A stretch of 64,000 bases of DNA from Aegilops tauschii subsp. strangulata (lineage: Eukaryota; Streptophyta; Magnoliopsida; Poales; Poaceae), in NCBI RefSeq assembly GCF_002575655.3, contig NC_053040.3, forward strand, positions 150,661,148-150,725,147, in the 5' to 3' direction. Of the stretch, positions 10,792 through 23,459 are shown in pieces. Position numbers and translations under genes: made by a program. Numbering within the stretch: the first letter of the stretch is position 1; the number at the start of each line of letters is the position of its first letter. The notes beneath the pieces were generated by a model. The model had not been told where the DNA came from, did no database searches, and was given only the letters and a program-made list of their open reading frames with translations.

Positions 10792-11035
10792 TTAATTTGA
10801 TAAATGCCACTCCAAATCTGGTGTTTCTGAGAAATGCCACTGCAATTTCCAAACTTTGAAAAATGCCATTTCCAGTGGCATTTTTCGAAGTCTGGAGTGG
10901 CGTTTTTCAAAGTTTGCAAATTGCAGTGGTGTTTTCCAAAGGTTGCAAAAATTGCAATGGCATTTTTCAAAGTTTGGAAATTGCAGTGGCATTTTTATGA
11001 ATCGCGATAATTGGAGTGGAATTTATCTAATTTTT
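10792..11035. repeat. Fold-back (MITE-like) unit built on a repeated gccactgcaatttcc motif
   Basis: The left arm contains aaatgccactgcaatttcc followed by aaactttgaaaaatgcca. The right arm carries the reverse complement (caaagtttggaaattgcagt, then ggcattttt), and the outer ends pair over taaat/atttaa-like sequence. The middle is four diverged copies of a 35-40-base unit ending tttttcaaagttt. The element could fold into a long imperfect hairpin. Superfamily not determined, and no clear target duplication was seen. Confidence 0.55.
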
Positions 11036-11639
11036 TTGAGACGGAAGCAGGGTGTCAACTGGGCTGTGCGGGGCACTCTGACCTGTCTAGACAGCCTTCT
11101 CTTTTATGTTTACCATAGACCAGCCCAGTAGTTTTTTTCTTTTTGAAAATGGCTAGCCCAGTTTTTTGTGATTTGCCAAGTAAGTCGCTTTGTCAAGCCT
11201 GTTGGGCTGCAAATCTTTCATGACGAGGAGTGCTTCATTCGGCTGGACGAGAAAATGGCCTATCAGTAATGAGAAATGGGTTGTACATTTTAAAAATACA
11301 TCAAACCGGCAATTAGTTTCAAATTTCTTTTATTCATTTTGAGATTTTAAATTGCATTAATTTTTATGCGTGGACAATTTGTTGGATTTTATATTGATAT
11401 ACATTTATTTTTAAAATCAGTTTGAATGTGACTCGAAATTTCGGGATTAAAAACAGTTCGGACCGCACCGAAATAAGCAAAATTTCATATAATTTTTTAA
11501 CCGTGGCCACAATATGGGCTGTAATGCTAACAAAAAGAATATGGGCTCCAAAAAAACCTTAAGAAATAATGGCAGATGGGATGTATGCTGTTTTCCACAG
11601 ATTTGAGGCTTTCCTAAAAAAAGGTTGACGCACAAGCAG
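11036..11639. other. AT-rich spacer without recognised genes
   Basis: No coding signal. The sequence is AT-rich (runs of aaaaat, tttta) between the fold-back unit and the tandem block. Confidence 0.4.
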
Positions 11640-12970
11640 TGACTGTAGGATGTCCATCCAACGGCCGTCGTGCTTCTTCAATCTCTGCTCTTCCTGCTCC
11701 AGCCGCTCAAACAAGCGCCGGCGGGACTGCCTGCTCCCTCCTCCCGTGGCCGGCTGTGCTGCCGCGCATGCCTCACCGCCCCATCGTACTCCCATCGCTG
11801 GCATAGCCATCCCTCTACTCACCCACACCTGTTGTTATTCTCCGGCGACGGCAGACGAACCAGTAAACCCTCGTACAGTCGTACTCCCCTCCGCGTGGGA
11901 AACAACTGCCCAGTCTTCCCTACTTCCGTGTCGTCCACCGCCCTGGTGCTCTCGGCGCGGCCTGGTCAACGTGGTCAACGACCGACATGCATCTGAAGTG
12001 GACTGTACGTGGAGAGGCTGACAGCTGGGTCCACGGCCGCACGCAAGGAAATGCCTCCTTATTACACGCAAAATAATGATTCCTCCACCTGACATCTGGG
12101 ACCCACCGAAAGGGCCTCTGTATTTCATGAAAAAAATGTTACCGCCGCTGACAGCTCAGACCCACCAGCTATATCTTCACACGCAAGGAAGTGCGTCCTT
12201 ATTACGCACACAAAAATGAATACTCGCCTTGCTAGCTGGGACCCAGTATAGTGGCAGGCTGACTTGTGGGCCTACTAAGTTGACGGGGACGGAGGGTGTT
12301 GTCAACTTAGTCAACATGCACGATTCTAGTTCCAGTGACCGTACGATGTCCATCCAACGGCCGTACGTAGTGCTTCTTCAACCTCTGGTCTTCTTGCTCC
12401 AGCCGCCCAAACCAGCGCCGGTCGTGCCTCGTGCTCCTGCCTCCCATGGCCGGCTGCGATGCGGCGGAGGCCTCACCGCCCCCTACTACTCCCACCGCTG
12501 GCCAGGCCATCCCTCTACTCACCCACACCCCCTATTATTCTGCGGCAACGGCACCGCAGCGAACCAGTGAACCCTCATACTCCTCTACGCGTGGGCATCC
12601 ACTACCGCGTCTTCCCCAGCTCCGCGTCGTCCCCTTCCTAGGCCTCGCCGTCGTCCATCGCCCTGGTGCTCTCGGTGCGACGTGGTCAACATGGTCAAGG
12701 AACGACTTCCATCGGAAGAGTACTGTACGTGGAGAGGCTGACAGCTGGGTCCACGGCAGCCGCAAGGAAGTGCCTCCTTATTACGCGAAAAATAATTATT
12801 CCTGCACCCGACAGCAGGGACCCATCGGACGGGCCACCGTATTTGGTGAAAAAAACATTTCCCCCTGACTGCTGGGACCCATCGGACGGGCCACCGTATT
12901 TCGTGAAAAAAATGTTCCCCCGCTGTCAGCTCGGACCCACTAGAAGTGCCGCCTTATTACGCACAAAAAA
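11640..12970. repeat. Two diverged tandem copies of a ~0.7-kb repeat
   Basis: Copies start near 11648 and 12346. Both begin atgtccatccaacggccgt, continue through cttcttcaa(t/c)ctctg and gctccagccg, then catccctctactcacccaca. Both end in gtacgtggagaggctgacag and lines of aaggaa(a/g)tgcctccttatta. Open frames here differ between copies and carry no shared protein, so this is non-coding repeat. It may be the body of the CACTA element whose end lies at 14343. Confidence 0.6.
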
Positions 12971-12979
12971 ATGAATACT

Positions 12980-13875
12980 CCCCCCGCTAGTTGGGACCCA
13001 CCTTGGTGGGTGGCTGACTTGTGGACCTCCTCCAGCCTCCACGGGCTACTGTTCATCCACCGTCGACCTCCTCCAGCCTCCACCTGCGACTGTTCATCCA
13101 CGGGCTCCTGTTCATCCAGCCTCCACCGCGCACTACTCCACCGGCTACTGTTCAACCAGCCCTCTCCACAGGCTCCTGTTCAACCACCGCCGATGGAAAT
13201 GAGGCCCGGTGTACCGCACAACGGAGGAAACAGCCTTGTGTTCGACCGGCCATGTTCGAAACAGGACCCTATTCAGCGGGAGGGGTCTGGCGTACCGCAA
13301 AACGGAGGAAACAGACCTCCTATGGTCGAAACGAGGGTCCTGTTGATCGGGAGGGGTGTGGCGTACCACAAAACGGAGGAAACAAACTTGTGTTGGAGGT
13401 CTACGGTCGAAACGGGGGTCCTGTTCATCGGGAGGGGTGTGGCGTACCGCAAAACGGGACTCCACGGGATACTGTTCATCTCCACCGTCGACCCCCTCCA
13501 GCCTCCACGGGCTACTGTTCATCCACCGTCGACCTCCTCCAGCCTCCACCTGCGACTGTTCATCCAGCCTCCACCGCGCACTACTCCACCGGCTACTGTT
13601 CAACCAGCCCTCTCCACGGGCTCCTGTTCAACCACCCCTCCACGGGCTACTGTTCATCCAGCCCTCCACCGTCTACTGTTCATCCTGCCCTCCACAGGGT
13701 GGTCTTGTTCATCCAGCCCTCCACGGGGTCCTGTTCATCCAGCCCCAACCGGCTCGATCGATCGGGGTCCTGTTCATCCAGCGGCGACACCACGGGGTCC
13801 TGTTCATCCACCCCCACCGGGAACTATTCATCCAAACCCCCCAGCAACGCTCACTGTTCATCCAGAGGTAGCATC
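12980..13875. repeat. Degenerate minisatellite based on tgttcatcca
   Basis: The core ctgttcatcca recurs many times with variable spacers such as cctccacgggcta and cctccacc. A longer unit (gggaggggtgtggcgtacc plus caaaacggaggaaac) is present about three times between 13260 and 13455. A 306-codon open frame exists across it but is a translation of the repeat (SLHGLLFI, PPATVHPP) and not a gene. Confidence 0.75.
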
Positions 13876-14343
13876 GATCGGCTTCAGTTAGCAGCAGTAG
13901 CGAAGGAATCGCTCGATCGGGTTTAGTTAACAGCATCGATCGATCGCTCGGGTTCAGTAACGCGTAGCCTGCAGTGCAATCGCTCGGGTTCAGTTAGAGC
14001 CCAACCCTCGCACCCACGCGCGTGCGTGTACGAGAGAAACGCGCATCGCTCGGCCCCGACCACCCACCGTAACCGGGAACACCCAGATATTTTCCTTGCC
14101 CTCGCTTCTACCACGGTTTTTTCCATCGTGGACGGCCCAAAGAATGTAATGCAGCTGCGTCTCCGGCCCGCCCAGGACGAAAAGCCCATTTTCTGTCATG
14201 ATTTTTTGTCATAGAAGTAGGACCCCACCATATCTATGATGATACCGGGTTTTGTCACAATTATCGTCATAGAAGTGTCATAAGTATGACAGAAAAAAAT
14301 TCGTTCGGCCCAAAATGTCACGGATGTGTCTTTTTTTGTAGTG
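13876..14343 (-). mobile_element. Terminus of a CACTA transposon with subterminal repeats
   Basis: The minus strand begins CACTACAAAAAAAGACAC at 14343, the diagnostic CACTA-superfamily end. Behind it, 14180-14340 carries short subterminal repeats (gtcatagaagt, atgacagaaaa), and 13900-14000 repeats atcgctcgggttcagtta. The opposite terminus was not found to the left, so the element is truncated or its other end is too decayed. It interrupts a gypsy ORF whose remainder resumes at 14344. Confidence 0.75.
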
Positions 14344-14605
14344 ACCTCAACCTGGGGATATGCACGTGAAGTTCAAGAAGTCTAGTCTCCCTAAGAGGGC
14401 TAAACTGTCTAACAACCGATCTATTCCTTCTCGTTTTCGGCAGAAAAGCAAAGGAGACTTATGTGACAAGATCTTGAAGCTGGAATCGGAGGTCGATGAT
14501 TTAAAGGAGGAAATTGCTCTTCTCAATTACAATATGAAGAAGCTGAAAGCACGATTTGCATCATCAACAACTCCATCATCACCACATCCGGAGAAAGAGA
14601 CATAA
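14344..14605 (+). pseudogene. C-terminal fragment of an Athila-like retroelement 3' ORF
   Basis: The open frame is cut at the CACTA border and ends with TAA near 14605. It contains a basic segment (KKSSLPKRAKLSNNR) and a leucine/charged coiled-coil segment (ILKLESEVDDLKEEIALLNY). It resembles the end of the ORF that follows pol in Athila-like elements (env-region ORF); this is family knowledge and was not tested. The ATG at 14360 is incidental. Confidence 0.5.
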
Positions 14606-15672
14606 ACACATGGGTATGGGCACTCCCCTTGGCAACTGCCAAGCTTGGGGGAGGTGCCCCGGTATCGTATCACCATCACACTCCTATCTTTACCTTTTTC
14701 TTAGTTCGATCCTTTTAGTAATATCCTGATTTAGTAGAATAAAGTTTTATTATGATCTAGTTTTGATTTTGCTTTATGATCCTTCTATGTAATCGAGTCC
14801 GTGAGCTATATATATAATAAAGATTAGTGTTGAGTCAAGGGCTTGATTATCTTGCTATGATCTTGAGGGAACAAAAGAAAAAGAAAGAATAAAAAGAAAT
14901 AAATAGATCATATTGATCTTATGGAGAGTAATGAATTCACATATAAAGAGTATGATGAATAAAAGTTGTTGAGAGTTGACAAACATAGTTTTGGTCATCG
15001 TTGCAATTAATAGGATGTAATAAAGAAAGAGAGGTTCTCACATATAAATATACTATCTTGGACATCTTTTATGATTGTGAGCACTCATTAAAATATGACA
15101 TGCTAAAGAGCTGATGTTGGACAAGGAAGACAACGTAATGGGTTATGTTCTCTTATATCCGAAATAAAGTATATTGTCATGGATCTTCCAACATGTTGAG
15201 CTTGCCTTTCCCCCTCACGCTAGCCAAATTCTTTGCACCAAGTAGAGATACTACTTGTGCTTCCAAATATCCTTAAACCTAGTTTTGCCATGAGAGTCCA
15301 CTATATCTACCTATGGATTGAGTAAGATCCTTCAAGTAAGTTGTCATTGTTGCATGCAATAAAAATTGCTCTCTAAATATGTATGATTTATTAGTGTGGA
15401 GAAAAGAAGCTTTATACGATCTTGTGATGTGGAAGAAATAAAAGCGACGGACTGCATAATAAAGGTCCACATCACAAGGGGCAATATAAAGTAGCGTTCT
15501 TTTGCATTAAGATTTCGTGCATCCAACCATAAAAGCACATGACAACCTCTGCTTCCCTCTGCGAAGGGCCTATCTTTTATTCTTGTCTTATACCTTATAC
15601 AAGAGTCATGGTGATCTTCACCTTTCCTTTTTACATTTTATCCTTTGGCAAGCACATTGTGTTGGAAAGATC

Positions 15673-15741
<69 letters not shown>

Positions 15742-16223
15742 AATTGGATGTAAGTTAGCATGAACTATTATTGTTGACATTACCCTTGAGGTAAAAGGTT
15801 GGGAGGCAACACTATAAGCCCCTATCTTTCTTTGTGTCCGATTAAAACTCCATAACCATAAGTATTGCGTGAGTGTTAGCAATTGTGAAAGACTAAATGA
15901 TAGTTGAGTATGTGGACTTCCTGAAAGGCTCTTATATTGACTCTTTCCTACGTTATGATAAATTACAATTGCCTCAATGACCGAGATCATAGTTTGTTAG
16001 TTTTCAATGAAGTTTCTGATCCATACTTGAAATTGTGAATAGATTGTTACTTTAGCATAAGAAATCATATGACAATATTTATATATGTTGCTGTTATAAG
16101 AATGATCATGATGCCCTCATGTCCGTATTTTATTTTATTGACACCTCTATCTCTAAACATGTGGACATATTTTTCGTTATCGGTTTCCGCTTGAGGACAA
16201 GCGAGGTCTAAGCTTGGGGGAGT
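14606..16223 (+). mobile_element. 3' non-coding region of the first Athila-like element
   Basis: AT-rich sequence without genes between the ORF remnant and the LTR. The phrase aagcttgggggag occurs near 14640 and again immediately before the LTR at 16210, where taagcttgggggagt would act as polypurine tract. The (AT)n tract at 15676 lies within it. Confidence 0.6.
15676..15739. repeat. (AT)n microsatellite, 64 bases
   Basis: Uninterrupted alternating A and T between tcctg and ccaattgg. Confidence 0.97.
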
Positions 16224-17745
16224 TGACACATCCATTTTGCATCATGCTTTTATATCGATATTTATTGCATTATGGGATGTTATTACACATTATGTCACAA
16301 TACTTATGCCTATTCTCTCTTATTTTACAAGGTTTGCACGAAGAGGGAGAATGCCGGCAGCTGGAATTATGGGCTCGAAAAAGAGCAAATATTAGAGACC
16401 TATTCTGCACAGCTCCAAAAGTCCTGAAACTTCACGGAGGCTGTTTTTGGAATTAATAAAAATACTGGCGAAAGAATCAACCAGAGGCGGCCCACCCACC
16501 ATCCACGAGGGTAGGGGGCGCGCCCTACCCCCCTGGGCGCGCCCCCTGCCTCGTGGGCCCTTTGGCAGGCCTCCGGTGCCCATCTTCTGCTATATGAAGT
16601 CTTTCACCCTGGAAAAAATTTGAGGGAAGCTTTCGGGACGAAACACCGCCGCCACGAGGCGGAACCTTGGCGGAACCAATCTAGGGCTCCGGCGGAGCTG
16701 TTCTGCCGGGGAAACATCCCTCCGGGAGGGGGAAATCATCACCATCGTCATCACCATCGATCCTCTCAGCGGGAGGGGGTCAATCTCCATCAACATCTTC
16801 ACCAGCACCATCTCATCTCAAACCCTAGTTCATCTCTTGTATCCAATCTTTGTCTCAAAACCTCAGATTGGTACCTGTGGGTTGCTAGTAGTGTTGATTA
16901 CTCCTTGTAGTTGATGCTAGTTGGTTTATTTGGTGGAAGATCATATGTTCAGATCCTTTATGCATATTAATACCCCTCTGATTATGAACATGAATATGAT
17001 TTGTGAGTAGTTACGTTTGTTCCTGAGGACATGGGAGAAGTCTTGCTATAAGTAGTCATGTGAATTTGGTATTCGTTCGATATTTTGATGAGATGTATGT
17101 TGTCTTTCCTCTAGTGGTGTTATGTGAACGTTGACTACATGACACTTCACCATTGTTTGGGCCTAGAGGAAGGCATTGGGAAGTAATAAGTAGATGATGG
17201 GTTGCTAGAGTGACAGAAGCTTTACCCCTAGTTTATGCGTTGCTTCGTAAGGGGCTGATTTGGATCCATATGTTTCATGCTATGGTTAGGTTTACCTTAA
17301 TACTTCTTTTGTAGTTGCGGATGCTTGCAATAGGGGTTAATCATAAGTGGGATGCTTTTCCAAGAAAGGGCCATATCCAAGCACCGGTCCATCCACATAT
17401 CAAATTATCAAAGTAACGAATGCGAATCATATGAGCGTGATGAAAACTAGTTTGATGATAATTCCCATGTGTCCTCGGGAGCGTTTTCCTTCATATAAGA
17501 GTTTGTCCAGGCTTGTCCTTTGCTACAAAAAGGATTGGGCCATCTTGATGCACCTTATTTACTTTCATTACTTGTTACCCGTTACAAATTACCTTATCAC
17601 AAAACTATCTGTTACCGATAATTTCAGTGCTTGCAGAGAATACCTTACTGAAAACCGCTTGTCATTTCCTTCTGCTCCTCGTTGGGTTCAACACTCTTAC
17701 TTATCGAAAGGACTATGATATATCCCCTATACTTGTGGGTCATCA
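16224..17745 (+). mobile_element. LTR of an Athila-like gypsy element (3' LTR), 1522 bp
   Basis: It starts TGACACATCCATTTTGC directly after a polypurine tract and ends cttgtgggtcatca, giving TG...CA ends. A GC-rich block (gggggcgcgccc) and a tatatgaagtc promoter-like box lie inside. The upstream position of the internal sequence makes it the 3' LTR of a plus-strand element. It is inserted in another element's LTR tail that resumes at 17746. Confidence 0.75.
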
Positions 17746-17941
17746 ACCATCTTCATCCTACGCCTCTCATGGATTGATAAACCCTAGGTCATCCACTTGA
17801 GGGACATTTGCTACTTTCCTACAAAACTCTACGCTTGGAGGCCCAACATGAGTCTTGATGGTATATCTTTAGATCTTGCAATTGAATCTTTTAGTTTCTT
17901 GTTTTACCACTAGTTAGGTTTATAAAATAAAACTACAAAAA

Positions 17942-18705
17942 ATGGAATCGAGGTTGCGTCATATTATTTTTCTTTATCATGTCTTTCTTGAAAATGATAG
18001 ATCGAAAATTGTGCACAGTTGATAGAAGAAGAATTCAATATAATGTTTGGTATAAAATATTTGAATGATGAGCATGATTGCAATGTTGTTAGTGTGAATT
18101 CTTTGAATATCCATAATGATAATGATATGCAAAACCATAAGCGTGGGGATGCTATGTTTGATGAAGATGATATTTTTAGTCCCCCAAGTTTTGACGAGAG
18201 AATTTATTGTGATGATTGCATGCCTCCTATTTATGATGATTATATTGATGAAAGTGGGTTTGGAAGTTTGTCAACTTTATGTAATAATGATCCCACTATT
18301 TTGGAGGGTGTTGAATCAAATTGTAATAATGGTAAAAGTGGATTTGGAGAGGTCATGACTTTATTTAATGATGAATCCACTATTTTGGAAGAGTTTTCAA
18401 TTGACTATGATAAAAAAAGTTGCTATATATGATGATTATTGCGATGATATGTATGCTGTAAAGAGTAATGGTATCCAACAAACTTGTCATCATGATTTTA
18501 ATGCTCAAATTGATTATGTGGATCAAGTATCATGTGATAGTTATTTCACTGAATTTGCTCCCACTACTATTTATGAGAATAAATTTGCTTATGTGGAGAG
18601 TAGTAAAATTTCTATGCTTGTAGATCATGAAAAGAATGCTTTATGTGATATATATATATTGTTGAATTCATTCATGATGCTACTTAAAATTATTATCAAA
18701 TAGGA
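17942..18705 (+). pseudogene. Decayed acidic ORF of a non-autonomous gypsy element
   Basis: ATG at 17942 aligns with the ORF at 31996, but an indel brings a TGA after about 27 codons. The frame resumes from about 18019, with LNDEHDCN, SLNIHNDNDMQ and MPPIYDDYIDE, then shifts again near 18420. The protein is rich in Asp, Asn, Tyr and His. No known domain. Confidence 0.5.
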
Positions 18706-19956
18706 ATATATGCTTTTACATATTGCAATAATATCAAGTTTCCTCTCTATGTGTTGAAAGTTTTGAAATCATGCTTGTTTTTCCTTCCTATGCTAGTTGA
18801 TTCTTGTTCCCTTAAATTGTTTGCTCACAAAATCCCTATTCATAGGAAGTGGGTTAGACTTAATTGTGCTTTCCTTGTGATTCATGATGCTCCCGCTATG
18901 TTTCAATTTTTTTTCTTTTGTGTGAGCATCATTGGAATCATCATGCCTATCTAAAAAGGCATTAAAGAAAAATGCTTGTTGGGAGACAACCCAATATTTA
19001 TACCTATTGTTTTTGTGTGTTCACATGATTAGGATACTGTAGTAATCATGTTTTATAGCTTTTGTTTCAATAAACTGCCAAGTAAAGCCTTTGGGGTAGG
19101 GTGGATGATAGTTGACTTGATTCTATAAAAAACATAAACTTTTGCTTCCAGTAACATAATTTTTTAATTCAGAGGAATGCGATAAAATTCTGAATTTTTT
19201 ACACATGATTGGTATGCAAATTTTCTACGTTTTCCTAATTTTCATAATTTTTGAGTTTACAGAAGTATGGCCATTGTCCAGATCTTTATACATTGTTCTG
19301 TTTTTTGACAGATTCTGTTTTCAATGCATAGTTTGCTTGTTTTAGTGTTTCCATAGATTATATTAAGTGATATAAATTGTGGAAATAATAAGGTAAAGTA
19401 GGCATTGTTTGAGAAAAATAATGAATCTTGTCTTTGAAAGTACCCAAGTGAATGATTCGTTCTATCATACTAACCTATCTCATGAAGTTCCGTTAAGTTT
19501 TGTGTGATTGAAGTTTTCAAGTTTTGGGTGAGATATCAACATGAGGAGAATAAGGAGTGGAAAGACCCTAAGATTGGGGATGCCAAGGCACCCCAAGGTA
19601 ATATTAAAGGAAGACCCAAGCAACTAAGCTTGGGGATGCCCCAGAAGGCATCCCCTCTTTCTTCTAACGACCATCGGTAATTTTACTTGGGGCTATATTT
19701 TTATTCGTCACATGATATGCGTACATTCTTGGAGCATCTTTTGTGTTTACTTTTTCCTTTTTCTTTTATGCACCATGCTGGTATGAGATAGTCCTTGGTT
19801 GATTTATAGAATGCTCTTTGCACTTCACTTATGTCTTTTGAGTATGGCTTTATAGAATGCTTCATGTGCTTCAATTATATCATTTGAAGTTTGGATTGCC
19901 TGTTTCTCTACACATAAAAACCACCATTTGTAAAATGCTCTTTTGCTTCACTTATA

Positions 19957-20049
19957 CTCCCTCCGTCTCAAAATAAGTGATTCGACTTTATACTAACTTT
20001 ATACTAAAGCTAGTACAAAGCTGAGTCACTTATTTTAGGACGGAGGGAG
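19957..20049. mobile_element. Stowaway MITE (Tc1/mariner-type), 93 bp
   Basis: The terminal inverted repeats CTCCCTCCGTC and GACGGAGGGAG are perfect and classical. Internal pairing is aaataagtga/tcacttattt. The target duplication TA is present at 19955-19956 and 20050-20051. Confidence 0.95.
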
Positions 20050-20323
20050 TATTTGTTAGAGCATGGGCATATCTTTTGTACAAAGAATTAAACTCTCATG
20101 CTTCGCTTATATCTATTTAGAGAGTTGACAGGAATTGGCCATTCACATGGTTAGCCATAAAATCCTACATAAAACTTGTAGATCACTGAATATGATATGT
20201 TTGATTCCTTGCAATAGTTTTGCGATATAAAGATGGTGATATTAGAGTCATGCTAGTGAGTAATTGTGGATTGGTAGAAATACTTGTGTTAAGGTTTGTG
20301 ATTCCCGAAGCATGCACGCATGG

Positions 20324-20956
20324 TGTTGGGGATATACCCCGCGATATGACCCGGCCGGAGATATGACCCGGTTGGGACTTGATGTTTCATTGGCAACCCG
20401 CCAGAAGATTGGTGACTCATGTGTCTGGCGGTTCACTGGTGTGACGACTCATGAGCCTGAAGACTCATTGGTGACCCGACGGGTGTTTCAGATGGATGAC
20501 AAGGCCCAAGGCCCAGAAGGCCGGCTCATGTTATGGTGGGCCGGCTTAAGAGGAAAGCGTAAGGAATATTCCCTTACAAAGGAAGCAAGACTAGGACTCC
20601 ACTTTTAATTGAGTAATCCTAATCCTACTAGGACTAGTCATTTAACCCGCCCCTTCAACTTATATAAGGAGGGGCAGGGCACCCCAAAGAGGGACAAGAA
20701 AGAAGAAACAATCTCTAGGGCTAGAAACAAAGAGCCGGCTTACCGGCGATTCCCTCATGATCATAATGAGACCTAGCCACAAACATCATGTAGGGTTATT
20801 ACCGGATGATGTTTCTCAGGGCCCGAAGCTGTCTAAATCCATGTCGTGTGTTGCGTCTCTCGATTCCACTCAACCCCTCTCAAGCTACTACAAAGATGCG
20901 TTGGCCTCACGACTAAGTCCTCACACTAGGACATCTGTCGTGACAATTCCACGATA
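20324..20956 (+). repeat. 5' LTR of element C
   Basis: Begins TGTTGGGGATATACCCC and ends ccacgata, which matches ccatgaca in the other LTR. Confidence 0.92.
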
Positions 20957-20975
20957 GTTGGCGCCCACCGTGGGG
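20957..20975 (+). promoter_or_regulatory. Primer-binding-site region of element C
   Basis: gttggcgcccaccgtgggg directly follows the 5' LTR. The TGGCGCC core is shared with other gypsy sites in this window. The exact tRNA primer cannot be assigned by eye. Confidence 0.6.
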
Positions 20976-21589
20976 CCTGCGCACGGTGGTGTTGAGTTCT
21001 TGAAGGGATCTTTTTTAGGGTTCGAGAAGTTCGCAATTTTCTGGCTCAACAAAAGCCGGCATGGAAAAATTCATATCAATTCATCAATCAAGAGTGACGA
21101 ATTGTTCTGCGGCGGCAGATATGAGATTGAGATTGTTTTAGGGTTACAGGTCGTGCGGCTGCCTCACGTGCCGTGGTAATCGCCGAGACCAAGATGAAGC
21201 TTTTCGCTGCAGATTTTCTTTCTCAGATTGCGGGACGGATATACCAAGGCCGACTCGGAGCAATCCTGCACTATGGTCAAGTCGCCGTAGTCCTTTATTT
21301 TTCTCCAGCAGGGCAAGCTAGGTGCACGCACAGGGACTGGTCCTGCTGTGGTGTCCTCATGAGAAGCCTGAAGACGCCTCTGTTCGTACGAGACAACAAT
21401 GACAATCAAACTTCTTCAATTAGTACTTTGCCACGTGATGATAAGGTTGTTCTACAACTCCAAATTTTTTACTTACCAAGATGAAAATTGCCTTTTCAAA
21501 TTCATACGGGATATACTACCAAAAAAGACTGAAGCTCTCACGTGGTCAGACAATCCATCATTGTGCTAGATTAGTGAAGTCAGATGATG

Positions 21590-22440
21590 GGATTCGACCT
21601 TCACGGCCTCGCCCTGCCGCCCGCTTTAGACCAAAAGACCACAAGTCTCCGCCTCGGTTTCTGTTCCGAGTTGCTACCGGTTTCTTTGCTCCGCCTGCTA
21701 CCGGAGCACCTCCGAGCCACGCTGAGCCACCCTGGACTCACCTTGTCATCTGCAAGACAGGCCTCGCTACCGCGTTCGGCCACCGGGTCGCCCTCACGCT
21801 TCTTCTTGCCGAAGCCGCTTGCTGTGGCACATTAAAGCCGCCCGCCCCATTGACCCAGTCCATCTGTCGCCATCGCCGCGTCTGAGTCGCCCCCTCGCTG
21901 GGTTGAGCCGCCCGCTAGGTCTCGCTGCTGCAAGCTGGCCTCGCCGGCCGCTGCCGTCCGCCTTTGAGACCTCCTTCTCCGCCCGCCTCAGCAGTAGCAG
22001 GGCTAAACCGCCGCCCGCCGCGACCCGCCTGTATTGCCGCCTCTGCTAAGGCCCGTGGCCTCGCCTGTATTCCGCCGCGGCCGGCTCTGCGTCGCCATTG
22101 CTCCGGGCCAGGCTCCACCTCGCGCGCCCTGCACTGCGTCGCGCTTCATCGTGTCCGTGTCATTTCAACTGGTTTGGCGCGTTTCGCTCCGCCTGCTGGC
22201 CTTCCCATCACCACCGGGCCGGCGTGTGTCTCAGCACTGCCCGCTGGCTCGCATGCACACCCGCTTCGTTAGCGCCGCCGCCGGAGAACTGCCTTCTAGC
22301 GCCCAGTGCTGAGGCCACAAGTCGCTGCAACCACCGCGGCACCACCTGGCTGCTTCCACCACCATGGCTCGCTGGATCCGCCCGCGCCCTCTTCCATGGC
22401 GGGTCGTTTTCTCTCCGGTCTCAGCGGCCTCGTATTTCTT
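21590..22440. other. GC-rich segment in element C
   Basis: A strongly GC- and CCGCC-rich block with overlapping open frames on both strands, of low complexity (repeats of PPA, RPP). No conserved domain, and no frame is favoured. Probably leader or captured sequence. Confidence 0.4.
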
Positions 22441-23459
22441 GTGTGAGAGTTACAAGTACTAGTTGAAGAACGGTGCAAGTATGCATATAATATGCGTGGC
22501 AAGGCATTTGCACCCGGAGCAGAGATAAAAAGAAAAGGGGGTTTTATTGACTTGCAAACAAAAAGCAATCAGGTGCTATTTTTCTAAACTTTTACTTGGT
22601 ATAATTAAGTATCGTCCAAAGCTTTTTTCATGGTATACTATTGTGTACACAGGTCAATTAACTCATGGCCAAAGTGTGACTTGGTCCTCGCACGCTGTCA
22701 TTCGGGGTCGCGTCTACATCAGCGCTATGTCAATTTGTTAAGAGGACGTGCGCAAACCACTGCCCCTGCGGTCCGGTCTACATCAACACGACGAGGTTGA
22801 CCCGTCCGTCCGCGCGGATTTACCGTGCCTGCGATTGACTCGCCCGTCCGCACCGGCTTACAACGTTGCGGCCGATTCATCTGTCCGAGCCACCTCTAAT
22901 ACTGTGGACGTCTTTACCGTCCGTCTCTCGCGGCCTGGTCTACATCAACACACCGGGCCACACCTGTCTGCATGAGCTGTTTATTGAGTATGAGCAAGTC
23001 ACTGCTTGGGTAGCCCGATTTTCTTCCAACAAATTGGAGGCAAGTTATCATGTCTTATCAGCCGCCGTCTGCACTGGATGGCTTAATGGGTAGTTGCACA
23101 AGTCGCCGGCACTACGGTTTGGTTAACTTCAAACATCCAGTTGCAAGGAGCCATTGGCCGAGTTGCTGACACGGCTCATACGGGATCATTTTATAACCCG
23201 CCGTAGTCACCTCAACCTTCTGTGGATTCACATCACGCTATCAACACCAATGATATACACCTTCTGCTATGGTCAAATATGGAGAATCTCAAGCCAACTC
23301 CTCGAGTCGTCTTGAGACTCGGGGGCTACAATGGTATGACTCGGCAAAATTAGCCGGTTTCAATGCATTCAAGAACTCCGGGTCATTGGAGGGAAAAATA
23401 ACCCGGCCCCGGAGATTACTGCTCTATCGATGAAAATTTAAAAGGCTGTCAGAAAAATT

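Larger units (their letters stand above)
17746..20323 (+). mobile_element. Second Athila-related element, 5' part (LTR tail and internal region)
   Basis: The sequence is collinear with 31676-33560. It has the same LTR tail (catggattgataaacc, ggaggcccaaca), the same acidic ORF, the gcttgttgggagacaaccc segment and the aagcttggggatgcc segment. Relative to that copy, the end of the LTR and the primer-binding site are deleted near 17855. Element C splits it at 20323/26771. Confidence 0.6.

Noticed and set aside
12980..13875. CRISPR-like alternation of a short repeat with variable spacers
   Set aside because: The repeat is short, degenerate and irregularly spaced, and the context is a plant transposon; this is a minisatellite.
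12971..13926. Two overlapping open frames of about 300 codons on the plus strand
   Set aside because: Both translate the tgttcatcca minisatellite in different registers (SLHGLLFI, CSSSPP), which explains their length without any coding function.
16392..16910. Short frames in the LTR at 16224-17745
   Set aside because: They lie in LTR promoter/leader sequence, are unrelated to any domain, and differ on each strand.
21590..22466. Several 80-134-codon frames in element C
   Set aside because: GC-driven overlapping frames on both strands without shared motifs or a preferred reading frame.
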